From assembly GCA_964593515.1 (NCBI GenBank), contig CAZQJH010000029.1, forward strand, positions 1 to 14,155: a stretch of 14,155 nt of DNA. Direction: 5' to 3'. Under the pieces are notes generated by a model that saw only the letters and a list, made by a program, of their open reading frames with translations, did no database searches and was not told where the DNA came from. The DNA comes from JAXJYR01 sp964593515. GTDB taxonomy: Bacteria > Bacillota_I > Bacilli_A > Erysipelotrichales > Erysipelotrichaceae. Shown here piece after piece: positions 1 to 9,677 of this stretch. A program made the position numbers and the translations under genes. Positions within the stretch are counted from its first letter, which is position 1. Every line of letters begins with the position of its first letter.

Positions 1-452
1 TTTTCAGCTTCTTCAATAGCTTTTTCTAACTCAGCTTTATTTACTACTGGTTTTTCAACTAAAGCTTTCATTGCATCATTTAAGGCTTTAGTAGCAGCAT
101 CTACTTCGTCTTGAGTAGCTTCTTTAGCTACGATAGCTTTCGCAGCACTTAAAGCTTCATCTAATGCTTTAACACTTTCATCAGTATAATCAGCTTTATT
201 TACTTTACTAGCTTCTTCAATAGCTTTTTCTAACTCAGCTTTGTTTACTACTGGTTTTTCAACTAATGCTGTAATTGCATTATTTAAAGCTTTAGCAGCA
301 GCATCTACTTCATCTTGAGTAGCATCTTCTTTATTTCTAATAGCTTCAGCATCTCTTAAAGCTGCTTCTAAGTTAATAACTGATTCATTAGTATAATCAG
401 CTTTATTTACTTTACTAGCTTCTTCAATAGCTTTTTCTAAATCAGCTTTATT
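1..452 (-). repeat. Tandem FIVAR repeats, 204 and 207 base periods
   Basis: Three copies of a helical FIVAR unit, the last cut by the window edge. The repeated codons for [17 protein letters not shown] recur with start-to-start spacings of 204 and 207 bases (68 and 69 residues), always in frame. The DNA itself is nearly identical over long blocks, which suggests recent duplication or ongoing homogenisation. The units probably act as a stalk. The true repeat number lies outside the window. Confidence 0.85.
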
Positions 453-3400
453 AACTTCAGCTGGTTTTTCGCTAGTTTCACTTCCATAGAATCTAATTTC
501 AGCCATTGAAACAAATGTATTCTTAGCTGTATCTCCACCTGATTTAGTTACTACAAATTTCACATAACGTCCACTAGCATTGAATTCAATTGTATGCCAT
601 GAGTTATCATTTAAGTTAGTTCCATTGTTATCGAAGTCGTATGTTCCAACTAAATTTCCTTCAGTAAAGTCAGTGTTGTTACTTACATATAATTGAACTT
701 GGAAAATGTCTCCGTTTTTGAATCCTTGACGAGGTAAGAATTTAATCTTAGTTAAGTCATAGTTTTCACCTAAATCATATGTAATATATTGAGGACATGC
801 AACTGAAGCATCTTTCCAATTAGAGTGCCAGTAAGTATTTTCAGCGTAGTCTAATGTAGCTTCAGCTGTACCTAATCCAGCACCTTCATCACCTTTAGCT
901 TCACTTGATTTGTCAATAACGCTTACTTTATCTTTGTTAGCTTCAGTATTAATTAATCCTTTTTCAGCTTCAGCTTTAGTTACTAAACTATCAATTGCAT
1001 TTTGTAATGTATCTAAAGCAGCATTTACTTCATCTTGAGTAGCATCTTCATCATTTAATACTTTTAATGCAGTTGATAATGCTCTAGCAAAATCATTCCA
1101 AGTTTCATTAGTATATTCATTAGCATTTTTATCTTTATTTGCATCATATAATGCTCTTAAATCATCTTTATTTGCTTCTGTTTTAATATTACTAAATGCA
1201 TTTAATACATCTTGGTAAGCTTTATTAATTGCTTGTTGGCTTGCTTCTTCATTAGCTAATACTTCTTTAGCTACTTCAATTGCATCATCTAAAGCTTTCT
1301 TAGTTGATGCAGTTACTCCAGTATAATCGTGGTTTGCACATTCATCAATTAATGCTTGTAATGCATCACGACTAATTCCATTTGCTTTAATTACATATTG
1401 GTAAGGAGTAGCAATAATACCATCTTGAGAGAATGCTACAAACTTCACAACTGTATCAGTTGTATTACTTACGTTTTTAATTGTTACACTTGTAGTATAT
1501 GTACCATCTAATAATTCACCATTTACATATACATATGTTCCACTAGTATTTTCACCTAAAGTCCATGTAAGTTTTACATCTTCACCTTCTTTAGTTACTT
1601 GCACATCTTTAATTCCTTCTACAGAAGTAGATGTTAAAGTTGTGAATGTAGCGGTTTTACTAGTTTCACCAGCATCATTAATTGCTTTAATTTCTACTAC
1701 ATATTTAGTATTAGCTTTTAAACCAACAATTGTGAATGTATCACTTGTAATCGTTGTGTATTCACCACTTGGTTCACTACCTTCTTCATAAACACGGTAT
1801 TTGTAACTTAATGCACCTTTAAATCCATCAAAGTTTACTACCGCTGCTACTTGATCAGCTACAACTTTAATTGTTGCATCATCAGCAATTGGTGCAGATG
1901 CATTACCAGCTTGGTTAATAGCATTAGTTAATGTAGCTAATACTTCATTTACTGCAGTTTGACTAGCTGTAGCATCATTCATTACTTTAGCTGCTTCAAC
2001 CATAGCAGTTGCTACTACTTCAGTATTTTCATATACAACTCCAACACTGTAAACAATATCTCTAGCTTCAACAATTTTATTCATTAATACTTCTTTATCA
2101 ACACGGTTTTCATTTGGTGTTAATACTTTTAAGCAGTCTAAGTTAACTTGTCCACTTTCAACATTTACAGCTTTAATTGTATGTTCTTTATTTTCTAAAC
2201 CAGTGATTGAGAAAATAAGTTTTTGTTTAATTTGTTCACTACCTTTTAAGGCAACAGTTCCTTGAGAAACTTCATCAATAAAGATTTCATAAGTTCCTAA
2301 TCCATTAGTATTTTGGTGGGCATAAACTTCAATACCTACACCAGTAAATGTATATTCAAAGTATGCATCTGCTGATTGGTTCCAGTTAGTTTCAGATTTA
2401 GTTCCTCCTGAATGTGAACCAGCAGGATCTCCTGACCATGTATACCATGCTCCACTTGGATAGTAAGTAATTTCAGTATTTAATGCTCCATTGTTAGCTT
2501 GTCCTTCAACTACGAAACCATCTTCAACAACATTTACGTTGTATTCACTAGATGTTTCTACAACTTGAATTACATATGTAGCTTTAATTTCCGCATTAGT
2601 TTCTAAAGTACAAGTAATTGTAGCTTCACCACTAGTTCCACTAACTTTTACTTTACCATTAGCATCAACACTAGCAACACTTGGGTTACTTGATGTCCAA
2701 GTATATGTACCATCAGTTGCATCACTTGGTGTTGGTACAGCAGTTAAGTTTAAAGTATAAGCTTTACCAGCTGGATATACTTTAACTCCTGTATCACTAT
2801 CTAAAGTAATTGATGTTGGTAATTTTTGGTTATCATTTAATACTTTGAATGCATCTAATTCAACTTTAGTACCAGTTGAATCATCACATTTTTTGTTTAA
2901 TACTTTTAATTCAATAGTATGTGTTCCATATTCTAAATCTGTCTTCGCAAAGAATTTGTGTTGACGAACTGTACTTGCTGAATATGTATCACAATCTTCG
3001 ATATATTCACCATCAATATATACAGCAAACATACCACGGTCTCTATTTAAACAAGTATATGCTTCAATACCTGTTCCTACAAATGTAAACTTAACTGTTT
3101 CATTTCCAGTTGGGTTTTGTAAGAATTTAATAGTTCCATTGTAGTTAACTGCTTCATTCCAGTCTCCCCAGTTTCCACTATATTGGATTACTGAATTACG
3201 ATCATCAACCCATCCAACAATTTCTACTGGTTTAACTTCTTCTTCAATAGCAATCTTAGCACTTGCTTTACTTGAAACTTCGGCTCCTTTAACAGCTTGA
3301 ACATAGAATGTATATAAGCTTGCATCTACAGTTAATTCAACATTAGCTTTACCTTCAGTTAAACCACCTGCTACACTTACTAATTCACTTCCATCAATTG

Positions 3401-6101
3401 AGTAGAATACTGTATATGTATATCCATCAACTGCATCCCAAGTTAAGTTAACACTATTTCCATCTTCAGCTAATTCAGCTACAAAGTTTTCAACATCACT
3501 AATTTTTTCACTGAATCCACTAATACGGTAAGTTGCACCTTTTTCAGTTTCAAATGAAATACGATCTTCACTAATAATATTTACATCTACAGCATTTCCA
3601 TAAGCATCTACAACGCTAGCTAATGCCGCATTAGGTGCATCAATTGTACAAGTTTTTCCACTATTTGAAGTAATTTGTGCATCAGTTAATTTTCCATCAG
3701 CCCATGTCATATCTACTTCAAAGTTTCCTTGTGCTACTAATCCTTCAACACTTCCATCAGCCCATGCATCTGGTAATGCAGGTAAGAAGTTAATGTATCC
3801 AGCATTAGATTGTAATAACATTTCAGCTACCCCTGAAGTATATCCAAAGTTTCCATCAATTTGGAAGTATCTTGGTTCATGGTAGTCGAATAAGTTAGAA
3901 TAAATACCATTAGCGAATAATGTTGTAATTAATTCATAAGCTTTGTTTCCTTCTTGTAAACGAGCCCATGTGTTAATACGTTGAGCCATTCCCCATCCAG
4001 TACTTTCATCAGTACGGTTTTGCATTGATACTTTAGCTGCTGCAAACCATTCTGGAGTATCTTCGTTAATTAAATCTCCAGGGAATAATCCTAACATATG
4101 TGAAATATGACGGTGACCATAACCAGCTCCAACTGAGTTTACTGTTGTTTCATGGTACCATTCTTTAATTTGTCCACTTGTTCCAATTTCGATAGGCCCT
4201 TTTAAACGAGCTTGGTGATCAGCCCAAGTTTCAACTAAATCAGCATCAACCCCTAAGATTTCAGCTGCATCCATTGCATCTTGGTATAATTGCCAAATTA
4301 ATGTATGTTCGTATGTGTTACCAGCTGTCTTAGGACCATGTTCTGGTGAGAATGAAGGTGATGATACTAATTCTCCATCACTATTTTCAATTAACATTGC
4401 ATCATATAATTTAGCTTCTTCTCTTAATAATGGATAAATTTCATTTCTTAAGAAATCTTCATTTTGGGTATATTCATAATAAGCATATACGTTTTCTAAA
4501 ATCCATGGTGTTGCAGCTGGAGACCATCCCCAATCAAAAGACCATCCTGGACAAGTCCATCCATATGGGTTATTTTGAGTATGAGCCATGAATCCATTAG
4601 CTTCACCTTCATTAGAAGTAACTCCTGCATAAATACTAGCTGTAACACGTCCTGGTTCAACTAATGATTGAACATAGTTAACTAATGGTTCACCACATTC
4701 AGCCATATTAGTTGTATATGTTGGCCAGTAGTTCATTTGTAAGTTAACATTGTTGTGGTAATCAGAGTGCCAAGGTGAGTTGTTAGCTCCTACCCACATA
4801 CCTTGTAAGTTAGAAGGTAATGTTTCTCTTGTTGGATCATCTTCAGGTGTTTCACGAGAAGATTCAATAGTTAAGAAACGTCCATATTGGAATAATAATA
4901 CTTCTAAATAACGACGTTCACTTTCACTAGCACTTCCGTTATTATAAGCTTTTAATAATTCATTTGTTGGTTTATTACCCATTGATTGACCTAAGTCTAA
5001 TTCAACACGTCCAAAAATGTTATCGTAATCTTTAATATGATTAGTTTTTACTGTATCATATCCTAATTCACTAGCTTCATTAACATAAGCTAAAATACGT
5101 GAACTAACTTGTTCCATTGTTTCTTCAGTACGATATTTTGGATAATCATTTTTGTAATCAGTACCCATTGTTGTATAAATAACAACTTCACTAGCATCAG
5201 TAATACTAACTTTACCATTTGCATCACTAACACTTCCATCTTTAGCTACAACTTTAGTATGAGAAGCAAATTGTAATCCGTTATCATTTAAAGTACCTTC
5301 AATTGTAATAACTCCATCTTTGCTTGTAGTTGTTGCTTTACGTCCATAACCTTGGTTATTATTAGCCGCACTACCACTTGTATTATCGGCTTCAACTCTA
5401 ACATCAAAGTTTAATTTACTATCACCATCAGCAACTAATTTAGTTACTAAAACATTATCTGGATAAGAAACAAAAGTTTCTCTTGAATAATGTGTATTAT
5501 TGTAATCATAGTTAACTGAAGCAATTGCTGTTCTTAAGTCTAAATCACGTACATAATTAGTTACATTATTAGCATTAATATCTTTAAAGTCAAAATACAT
5601 GTTTCCATAACTTAAGTAATAACCATATCCATTAGTACCAGCATCATCGCTAACTCCAACTAATTTACTACATAATGATGAAGCTTCACTATCACGTCCA
5701 TCATTAAATAGTTGTTGAATTACTTTAACTAATTCAGCCATTGATGTTGTTACTTGTTGTCCAGTATAAGGATTTGTATAAGTAGCATTTTCAATGTTAC
5801 CTCCATTATAGTTACGTCCATCAGCTGGACCCCCTGACCATAATGATTTTTCATTCAACTGAATTCTTTCAGTTGTAATTCCACCAAAAACACTTCCTCC
5901 AATTCCACCATTTCCTAGTGGTAAAGAGTTTTCTTGCCAACCTTCATAATACTTAGTGATATCAGCTGGTGAAGTATACCATAATTTTAAATCTTCTTGC
6001 GCAGCTTTTACACTTGTTGCATAAGGTAAGCTTAATGGTGAAATAATCATTGCAAGTGAACTAACACTTACTAATAATTTTTTAAAAATAGATTTTCCCA
6101 T
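1..6101 (-). CDS. Secreted multimodular GH95 alpha-L-fucosidase, 3' end beyond window
   Basis: Open reading frame of at least 2033 codons, still open at the left edge. The ATG at 6101 follows a good ribosome site (AAAGGAG, 9 bases before it). Residues 1-34 form a signal peptide: KSIFKK, a hydrophobic stretch, then a likely cleavage near SVKA-A. Residues 36-862 are a full glycoside hydrolase family 95 unit, opening with the family block LPLGNG...FGG...QLNE..LWSGGP. Accessory modules follow: FN3-like (about 863-955), an unnamed beta-rich module (955-1090), Big2-like (1091-1180), a second copy of the unnamed module (1181-1325), a FIVAR-like helical segment (1326-1395), two FN3-like (1396-1575), two FIVAR (1576-1725), F5/8C (1727-1875) and further FIVAR repeats running off the edge. 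Family knowledge: GH95 enzymes release alpha-1,2-linked L-fucose from mucin or milk glycans by inversion. The surface anchor, if any, is not visible. GH95 assignment is firm; the exact substrate is inferred. Confidence 0.93.
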   Translation of the reverse strand, partial: MGKSIFKKLLVSVSSLAMIISPLSLPYATSVKAAQEDLKLWYTSPADITKYYEGWQENSLPLGNGGIGGSVFGGITTERIQLNEKSLWSGGPADGRNYNGGNIENATYTNPYTGQQVTTSMAELVKVIQQLFNDGRDSEASSLCSKLVGVSDDAGTNGYGYYLSYGNMYFDFKDINANNVTNYVRDLDLRTAIASVNYDYNNTHYSRETFVSYPDNVLVTKLVADGDSKLNFDVRVEADNTSGSAANNNQGYGRKATTTSKDGVITIEGTLNDNGLQFASHTKVVAKDGSVSDANGKVSITDASEVVIYTTMGTDYKNDYPKYRTEETMEQVSSRILAYVNEASELGYDTVKTNHIKDYDNIFGRVELDLGQSMGNKPTNELLKAYNNGSASESERRYLEVLLFQYGRFLTIESSRETPEDDPTRETLPSNLQGMWVGANNSPWHSDYHNNVNLQMNYWPTYTTNMAECGEPLVNYVQSLVEPGRVTASIYAGVTSNEGEANGFMAHTQNNPYGWTCPGWSFDWGWSPAATPWILENVYAYYEYTQNEDFLRNEIYPLLREEAKLYDAMLIENSDGELVSSPSFSPEHGPKTAGNTYEHTLIWQLYQDAMDAAEILGVDADLVETWADHQARLKGPIEIGTSGQIKEWYHETTVNSVGAGYGHRHISHMLGLFPGDLINEDTPEWFAAAKVSMQNRTDESTGWGMAQRINTWARLQEGNKAYELITTLFANGIYSNLFDYHEPRYFQIDGNFGYTSGVAEMLLQSNAGYINFLPALPDAWADGSVEGLVAQGNFEVDMTWADGKLTDAQITSNSGKTCTIDAPNAALASVVDAYGNAVDVNIISEDRISFETEKGATYRISGFSEKISDVENFVAELAEDGNSVNLTWDAVDGYTYTVFYSIDGSELVSVAGGLTEGKANVELTVDASLYTFYVQAVKGAEVSSKASAKIAIEEEVKPVEIVGWVDDRNSVIQYSGNWGDWNEAVNYNGTIKFLQNPTGNETVKFTFVGTGIEAYTCLNRDRGMFAVYIDGEYIEDCDTYSASTVRQHKFFAKTDLEYGTHTIELKVLNKKCDDSTGTKVELDAFKVLNDNQKLPTSITLDSDTGVKVYPAGKAYTLNLTAVPTPSDATDGTYTWTSSNPSVASVDANGKVKVSGTSGEATITCTLETNAEIKATYVIQVVETSSEYNVNVVEDGFVVEGQANNGALNTEITYYPSGAWYTWSGDPAGSHSGGTKSETNWNQSADAYFEYTFTGVGIEVYAHQNTNGLGTYEIFIDEVSQGTVALKGSEQIKQKLIFSITGLENKEHTIKAVNVESGQVNLDCLKVLTPNENRVDKEVLMNKIVEARDIVYSVGVVYENTEVVATAMVEAAKVMNDATASQTAVNEVLATLTNAINQAGNASAPIADDATIKVVADQVAAVVNFDGFKGALSYKYRVYEEGSEPSGEYTTITSDTFTIVGLKANTKYVVEIKAINDAGETSKTATFTTLTSTSVEGIKDVQVTKEGEDVKLTWTLGENTSGTYVYVNGELLDGTYTTSVTIKNVSNTTDTVVKFVAFSQDGIIATPYQYVIKANGISRDALQALIDECANHDYTGVTASTKKALDDAIEVAKEVLANEEASQQAINKAYQDVLNAFSNIKTEANKDDLRALYDANKDKNANEYTNETWNDFARALSTALKVLNDEDATQDEVNAALDTLQNAIDSLVTKAEAEKGLINTEANKDKVSVIDKSSEAKGDEGAGLGTAEATLDYAENTYWHSNWKDASVACPQYITYDLGENYDLTKIKFLPRQGFKNGDIFQVQLYVSNNTDFTEGNLVGTYDFDNNGTNLNDNSWHTIEFNASGRYVKFVVTKSGGDTAKNTFVSMAEIRFYGSETSEKPAEVNKADLEKAIEEASKVNKADYTNESVINLEAALRDAEAIRNKEDATQDEVDAAAKALNNAITALVEKPVVNKAELEKAIEEASKVNKADYTDESVKALDEALSAAKAIVAKEATQDEVDAATKALNDAMKALVEKPVVNKAELEKAIEEAE
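477..923 (-). other. F5/8 type C (CBM32-like) module of the fucosidase
   Basis: Residues about 1727-1875. Signs of a discoidin or CBM32 beta sandwich: a WHSNW motif after TLDYAENTY, then [21 protein letters not shown], a central [16 protein letters not shown], and the closing MAEIRFYG. Such modules in secreted glycosidases of gut Bacillota usually bind galactose, GalNAc or related host sugars. FIVAR helical spacers flank it on both sides, which would hold it away from the catalytic core. Confidence 0.82.
2127..2561 (-). other. Unnamed beta-rich module, copy B, of the fucosidase
   Basis: Residues about 1181-1325, after the Big2-like module. It shares the order of motifs with copy A: a Trp/Tyr-rich start ([20 protein letters not shown]), FTGVGIEVY, a Gly-containing turn leading to EIFIDE, and an end of the form HTIKAVNV...NLDCLKVL. 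It is about ten residues longer than copy A near the front, where a Gly/Ser stretch (DPAGSHSGG) is inserted. Probably a glycan-binding beta sandwich; this is inference. Confidence 0.55.
2832..3239 (-). other. Unnamed beta-rich module, copy A, of the fucosidase
   Basis: Residues about 955-1090. It lies between an FN3-like and a Big2-like module. It has the look of a galactose-binding-type beta sandwich: aromatic-rich opening ([13 protein letters not shown]), a core [11 protein letters not shown], then VYIDG and a closing HTIELKVLN...ELDAFKVL. The same core pattern returns in copy B, so this is a duplicated domain. A carbohydrate-binding role is inferred from its position in a glycan hydrolase and its aromatic residues. 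I cannot name the family. Confidence 0.55.
3516..5996 (-). other. GH95 catalytic region with all key residues present
   Basis: This stretch encodes residues 36-862 of the fucosidase: an N-terminal beta domain, the alpha/alpha barrel and a C-terminal beta domain. Three motifs match the active site known from Bifidobacterium bifidum AfcA. The HNNVN motif supplies N451 and N453, equivalent to AfcA N421 and N423. The SPEH motif supplies E587, equivalent to the general acid E566. The FQIDGNFG motif supplies D749, equivalent to D766. H449 sits where AfcA has H419, the residue that, as I recall, separates fucosidases from the GH95 alpha-L-galactosidases, which carry threonine there. The enzyme therefore looks catalytically intact and fucose-specific. 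The residue equivalences come from motif spacing and memory of the family, not from an alignment. Confidence 0.88.
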
Positions 6102-6133
6102 TATCTTATTCTCCTTTCATCTATTCATAATCC

Positions 6134-6161
6134 ATTTTAACATATATTATCTTTTTTTCAA
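6134..6161 (-). promoter_or_regulatory. Promoter of the GH95 fucosidase gene
   Basis: Read on the minus strand: a -35 box TTGAAA (6156-6161), a 16-base spacer, and a -10 box TAAAAT (6134-6139) preceded by TGT, which makes an extended -10. It leaves a leader of about 25 bases before the ribosome site. It lies downstream of the kinase terminator, so the fucosidase is a separate transcription unit. Confidence 0.7.
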
Positions 6162-6168
6162 ATGAAAA

Positions 6169-6182
6169 TGTAAGCATTTCCA
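6169..6182. promoter_or_regulatory. cre-like operator (CcpA site) upstream of the fucosidase promoter
   Basis: The 14-base imperfect palindrome TGTAAGCATTTCCA on the plus strand matches the Bacillota catabolite-responsive element (TGWAANCGNTNWCA) at 9 of 11 fixed positions, and at 9 of 11 on the other strand. It lies 7 bases upstream of the -35 box. Carbon-catabolite control would suit a glycan-degrading enzyme. The central CG is not intact, so this is tentative. Confidence 0.4.
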
Positions 6183-6196
6183 ATTTAACTAATCAT

Positions 6197-6228
6197 AAAA
6201 AAAGTAGCTAGTATCTTACTAACTACTT
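6197..6228 (-). terminator. Rho-independent terminator of the two-component operon
   Basis: A 12-base-pair stem (arms 6202-6213 and 6217-6228, one G-U pair) with a three-base loop, followed on the minus strand by seven T. The stem includes two bases of the kinase stop codon (6227-6229). It separates the kinase from the fucosidase gene. Confidence 0.85.
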
Positions 6229-7579
6229 AATGTTTATTTGTTTTAGTTTTCTTTTTAAAGATTCTGAAAATAACTCCTTTAGTTAAATTTTCCCCACGTA
6301 CTTCATAACCATTGGCATGAACTACTTTCGCAACAATACTTAATCCTAAACCAAATTTACCACCTTTACCTTTTTCAAATGGCTTAAATAAAGTTTCAAT
6401 TCGATCTTCTTCCATACATTCTCCATCATTAGCGATAGTTAATTCATTTGAGCTTAATGAAACTTCAATTTTAGTTTTCGCATAACGTAATGCATTCTCA
6501 AATATATTTTCAATAGCTACTGTCCATGGTTCACTAATTCCATTAAATTCAACATCATTTAAATTGGCTACAATTTCTAATTCTGGACGTTTAACTTTAC
6601 TATTTTGGATAACTTTTTCTAAAATAGGTTTCATTTGCGTCTTTGAACCTTTATCATTTTGCGAAATCAAATATTCTACTCGATTTAAGTATAATAAGCT
6701 ATGAGCTTTCTTTTCTAATCTTTCCGCATTTTCAATAATAATATCAACACTACTATCTAAAGTTCCATATGGATAAATTCCATCTTTAATACTTTCAGCA
6801 TATGATTTGATGGTAGCAATTGGAGTTTTTAAGTCATGTGAGATATTATGAATCATTTCTTCTTTAGTTTTTTCTTGTCGTTGCAATTCACTTCGCATTT
6901 CCACAACCGTTGTAGCTAATTCACCAATTTCATCACCACGTTCAATTGTTAAAGTGGCTTCCTCATCACCAGCTTTAATCTTTTCAATATAGTGTTTAAT
7001 TAAATTAAGTGGATGAATTAAAGTAACAACCCATATTGACATTACTAAAAAGAAGAAACCTATAGCAATAATGGTAATATAGATAACACTATTAACTAGA
7101 ATACTTTCTAACTTTTGCATATTATTACTATATGTTCTAGCTAAAAGATAATGATTATCATTAGTACGATAGACACTATAGAAAGCATCTAAACCTTGAT
7201 AAGCATTATCGAATTCCCCATGCATTCGATTTTTAGACGTTGTTAGTAGGGTATTCATAGCTTTATTAATTGTTTCTTGTTCTTTAGGAGAAATTCCAGT
7301 ACCATCATGTTCTAAAATTAAATAATTATCCACAACTTTAATTTCATAAACACTAACCCCATTTATCGTTGTCGGTAATTGATCATAACCTGACATTAAT
7401 TCAATAGTATTTTGCGTATGGTCAAGAGTTGCAAACATTTCATCTTTTACGGCATTCTTAACATTCCCATTAATATAAACAAAAAAGAATACAGCGAAAA
7501 ATGAAACAAATGCAATAATCAATACGGTTAATTGTTGAGCTAATGACAAACTTTTAATATATTGATTAAAGCGTCGCAT
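6227..7579 (-). CDS. cssS: CssS-like membrane sensor histidine kinase
   Basis: 450 residues. Order of parts: TM1 (about 17-37), an extracytoplasmic sensor region (38-160), TM2 (164-188), a HAMP linker (189-240), a HisKA domain with NISHDLKTP and phospho-accepting H248, and an ATP-binding domain with N-box ENIFENALRYAK (N358, N362), the G1-type NDG at 384-386 and the G2-type GLGLS at 410-414. The blocks SIKDGI, LEKKxxxLLYL, RYAKTKIE and PFEKGKxGxFGLGLSIV resemble Bacillus subtilis CssS, the secretion-stress kinase, as I remember it. The sensor region is not recognisably conserved. The ATG at 7579 lies one base after the regulator's stop and uses an AGGA site inside the regulator gene, so the two are translationally coupled. 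Kinase identity is certain; the secretion-stress role is inferred from similarity. Confidence 0.9.
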   Translation of the reverse strand: MRRFNQYIKSLSLAQQLTVLIIAFVSFFAVFFFVYINGNVKNAVKDEMFATLDHTQNTIELMSGYDQLPTTINGVSVYEIKVVDNYLILEHDGTGISPKEQETINKAMNTLLTTSKNRMHGEFDNAYQGLDAFYSVYRTNDNHYLLARTYSNNMQKLESILVNSVIYITIIAIGFFFLVMSIWVVTLIHPLNLIKHYIEKIKAGDEEATLTIERGDEIGELATTVVEMRSELQRQEKTKEEMIHNISHDLKTPIATIKSYAESIKDGIYPYGTLDSSVDIIIENAERLEKKAHSLLYLNRVEYLISQNDKGSKTQMKPILEKVIQNSKVKRPELEIVANLNDVEFNGISEPWTVAIENIFENALRYAKTKIEVSLSSNELTIANDGECMEEDRIETLFKPFEKGKGGKFGLGLSIVAKVVHANGYEVRGENLTKGVIFRIFKKKTKTNKH

Positions 7580-7580
7580 A

Positions 7581-8240
7581 TTATCCTAAACGATATCCAT
7601 ATCCATAAATTGTATGAATATTTAAATTTGGTAATTTCTTACGTAATCTTCTTAAGGTATCATCAACAACTCGATCACTACCGTAATAGTTTTCTTCCCA
7701 TACGTTTGTTAGAATAAGTTCACGGTTAAAAGCAATTCCTCTATTTTTAATAAACATCATTAATAAATCAAATTCTTTCGTAGTTAAATCAATTTCTTCC
7801 CCATCCGCAAATACTTTACGTTGTTCTTCATCTAATTCATAACCATCGAAAAGAATACGATTATTTTCATTACGATATACTCGTTTAATAACATTATTAA
7901 CCCGTAAAACTAATTCTTTTGGGGAGAATGGTTTTGTAATATAATCATCACTACCTTTTTCTAAACCGATAATACGATCAAATTCTTTATCACGGGCTGA
8001 CATAAATATTACTGGTAAATCACGTCCATTAGCTCTAATTTCTTCAATTAAATCAAAACCACTTTTATCATCTAACATAATATCTAAAACCCATAAATGT
8101 ACATCTAAATCATTCACATGATTTTTAGCTTCTTCATATGTATAATAAGATCTAGTTTCATATCCTTCTTTTTTTAAATATTGACTAACTAAATCATTTA
8201 AGGCTTTTTCATCCTCTACAACACAAATAACTTTCTTCAT
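7581..8240 (-). CDS. cssR: CssR-like OmpR-family response regulator
   Basis: 219 residues. The receiver domain (1-115) has the acidic pair E9/D10, phospho-acceptor D53 (LDIMLDD), S81 (MSARD) and K103 (TKPFSP). A winged-helix OmpR/PhoB domain follows, with LTTKEFDLL at 152-160, a recognition helix around DRVVDDTLRRLRKK (189-202) and the wing ending IYGYGYRLG. The blocks HLWVLDIML, GSDDYITKPF and the DNA-binding helix look like Bacillus CssR. A GTG nine bases upstream (8249) is in frame but lies inside the AGGTGA ribosome site; the ATG at 8240 sits 6-7 bases past that site and is preferred. The stop is one base before the kinase start. I see no clear promoter in the short gap up to the glmM terminator. 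Confidence 0.92.
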   Translation of the reverse strand: MKKVICVVEDEKALNDLVSQYLKKEGYETRSYYTYEEAKNHVNDLDVHLWVLDIMLDDKSGFDLIEEIRANGRDLPVIFMSARDKEFDRIIGLEKGSDDYITKPFSPKELVLRVNNVIKRVYRNENNRILFDGYELDEEQRKVFADGEEIDLTTKEFDLLMMFIKNRGIAFNRELILTNVWEENYYGSDRVVDDTLRRLRKKLPNLNIHTIYGYGYRLG

Positions 8241-8288
8241 ATCTTTCACCTAATTTCTTTATCATTCTTATTTTAAACTAAATTATTT

Positions 8289-8319
8289 TAAAAAAAAAGA
8301 GGTTTTATTTTTAACCTCT
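8289..8319 (-). terminator. Rho-independent terminator after glmM
   Basis: The inverted repeat AGAGGTT / AACCTCT (8298-8304 and 8313-8319) with an eight-base loop is followed on the minus strand by nine T. It ends the HAD-cdaA-cdaR-glmM operon and lies just upstream of the response regulator gene. Confidence 0.85.
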
Positions 8320-8341
8320 CTTTTCACATAATTTTCTTAAT

Positions 8342-9676
8342 TTATCCGTCAATTTCAGCCACGATTTGTAGTAAATAATCGACATATTCTTGACATTTTA
8401 AATCTGTCTTAGCTTCAACCATCACTCTAATTAACGGTTCTGTTCCACTAGGTCTTAATAAGACTCTACCTTCACCATGCAATGCTTCTTCTACTTGTTT
8501 AACACATTGCCATAAATATTCATTTTCTAAAATAATCTTTTTATCTTTAACTTTAATATTTTTTAATAGTTGTGGATAAATAAATAAATCAGCTTTTAGT
8601 TGTTTTAAGCTTTGTTGACTAGCTTGCATTACTTCACATAGTTTTAATGAAGTAAAAACACCATCTCCGGTATTTAGATATTGATTAAAGAGAATATGTC
8701 CACTTTGTTCTCCTCCTAAATCATATCCATGTTTTTTCATACATTCAAAAACATATTTATCCCCAACATCGACTTGTTCACTTTTAATATTTAAGCTTTC
8801 AAAAGCTTTATATAAACCGATATTACTCATTAAGGTTGTTACAACACAATCATCACTTAATTGCTTATTAGCTTGCATATATTTTCCACAAATATACATT
8901 ATCGCATCACCATCAACGATTGCTCCACTTTCATCAACTGCAATTAAACGATCACCATCACCATCATAAGCAAATCCACAATCATAACCGCCAGCTACAA
9001 CTTTTGCTTGTAACCCTTGAGGTTTAGTTGAACCACATTGATTATTGATATTAATTCCATCTGGTTGATCATTAATACAATCAACTTTCGCCTTAAAAGT
9101 TTCAAAAATAGCCTTAGCACTACTACAAGTTGAACCATTAGCTAAATCTAATAAGATTTTATAATTACTTAAATCTAAATCAAAACATGAACTCATCCAT
9201 GTTTGATAATGTTTTAATCCTTCTTGATAAGGATATGTTTTCCCTAAAGCTTGATCTAATGCTAAAACAATATCTGTTTCATCATCAATATAAGCTTCAA
9301 TTAAGTCTTCAATTTCTTTTTCCATCTTACAACCTTTATGATTAAATAATTTAATCCCATTATCGTAAAATGGATTATGTGATGCAGAAATCATGACTCC
9401 ACAATCAAAACCTTCGTTTGCACTTAAATATGAAACACATGGAGTTGGACAAGTACCCACTAAGTAAACATCTCCTCCACATGAAGTTATCCCACTACAT
9501 AAAGCAGCTTCAAACATATCTGATGATAAGCGTGGATCTTTTCCTAAAACAATTTTAGCTTTTTTATCTTTACCAAAGTGATAAGCTAAATATTGACCAA
9601 TCTTAAGGGCAATTTCTAAAGTTAAAGTATCATTTGCTCTACCTCTAGCCCCATCAGTTCCAAAATATTTCCCCAT
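8342..9676 (-). CDS. glmM: Phosphoglucosamine mutase GlmM
   Basis: 444 residues, the usual GlmM length. It converts glucosamine-6-phosphate to glucosamine-1-phosphate on the way to UDP-GlcNAc and peptidoglycan. It begins with the family signature GKYFGTDGARG. The phosphoserine loop is ISASHNP with S99 as the catalytic residue. The metal site is DGDGDR (D238, D240, D242), the sugar loop is GGEQSGH, and the phosphate-binding loop is RPSGTEP (408-414). An in-frame start at 9703 would overlap cdaR and add nine residues unlike the family; the ATG at 9676 begins the conserved sequence, with a GGTGA site before it, and lies one base after the cdaR stop. In several Bacillota GlmM binds CdaA and lowers c-di-AMP synthesis, so co-transcription is meaningful. 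Confidence 0.97.
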   Translation of the reverse strand: MGKYFGTDGARGRANDTLTLEIALKIGQYLAYHFGKDKKAKIVLGKDPRLSSDMFEAALCSGITSCGGDVYLVGTCPTPCVSYLSANEGFDCGVMISASHNPFYDNGIKLFNHKGCKMEKEIEDLIEAYIDDETDIVLALDQALGKTYPYQEGLKHYQTWMSSCFDLDLSNYKILLDLANGSTCSSAKAIFETFKAKVDCINDQPDGININNQCGSTKPQGLQAKVVAGGYDCGFAYDGDGDRLIAVDESGAIVDGDAIMYICGKYMQANKQLSDDCVVTTLMSNIGLYKAFESLNIKSEQVDVGDKYVFECMKKHGYDLGGEQSGHILFNQYLNTGDGVFTSLKLCEVMQASQQSLKQLKADLFIYPQLLKNIKVKDKKIILENEYLWQCVKQVEEALHGEGRVLLRPSGTEPLIRVMVEAKTDLKCQEYVDYLLQIVAEIDG

Positions 9677-9677
9677 T

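Noticed and set aside
1..452. Regular direct repeats that could be taken for a CRISPR array
   Set aside because: The period is about 205 bases, there are no short repeat-spacer units, and all copies translate in frame to FIVAR helices.
8241..8297. Promoter for the response regulator gene
   Set aside because: Several TAAAAT or GATAAA boxes exist, but none has a credible -35 at 16-18 bases; AT-richness alone explains them.
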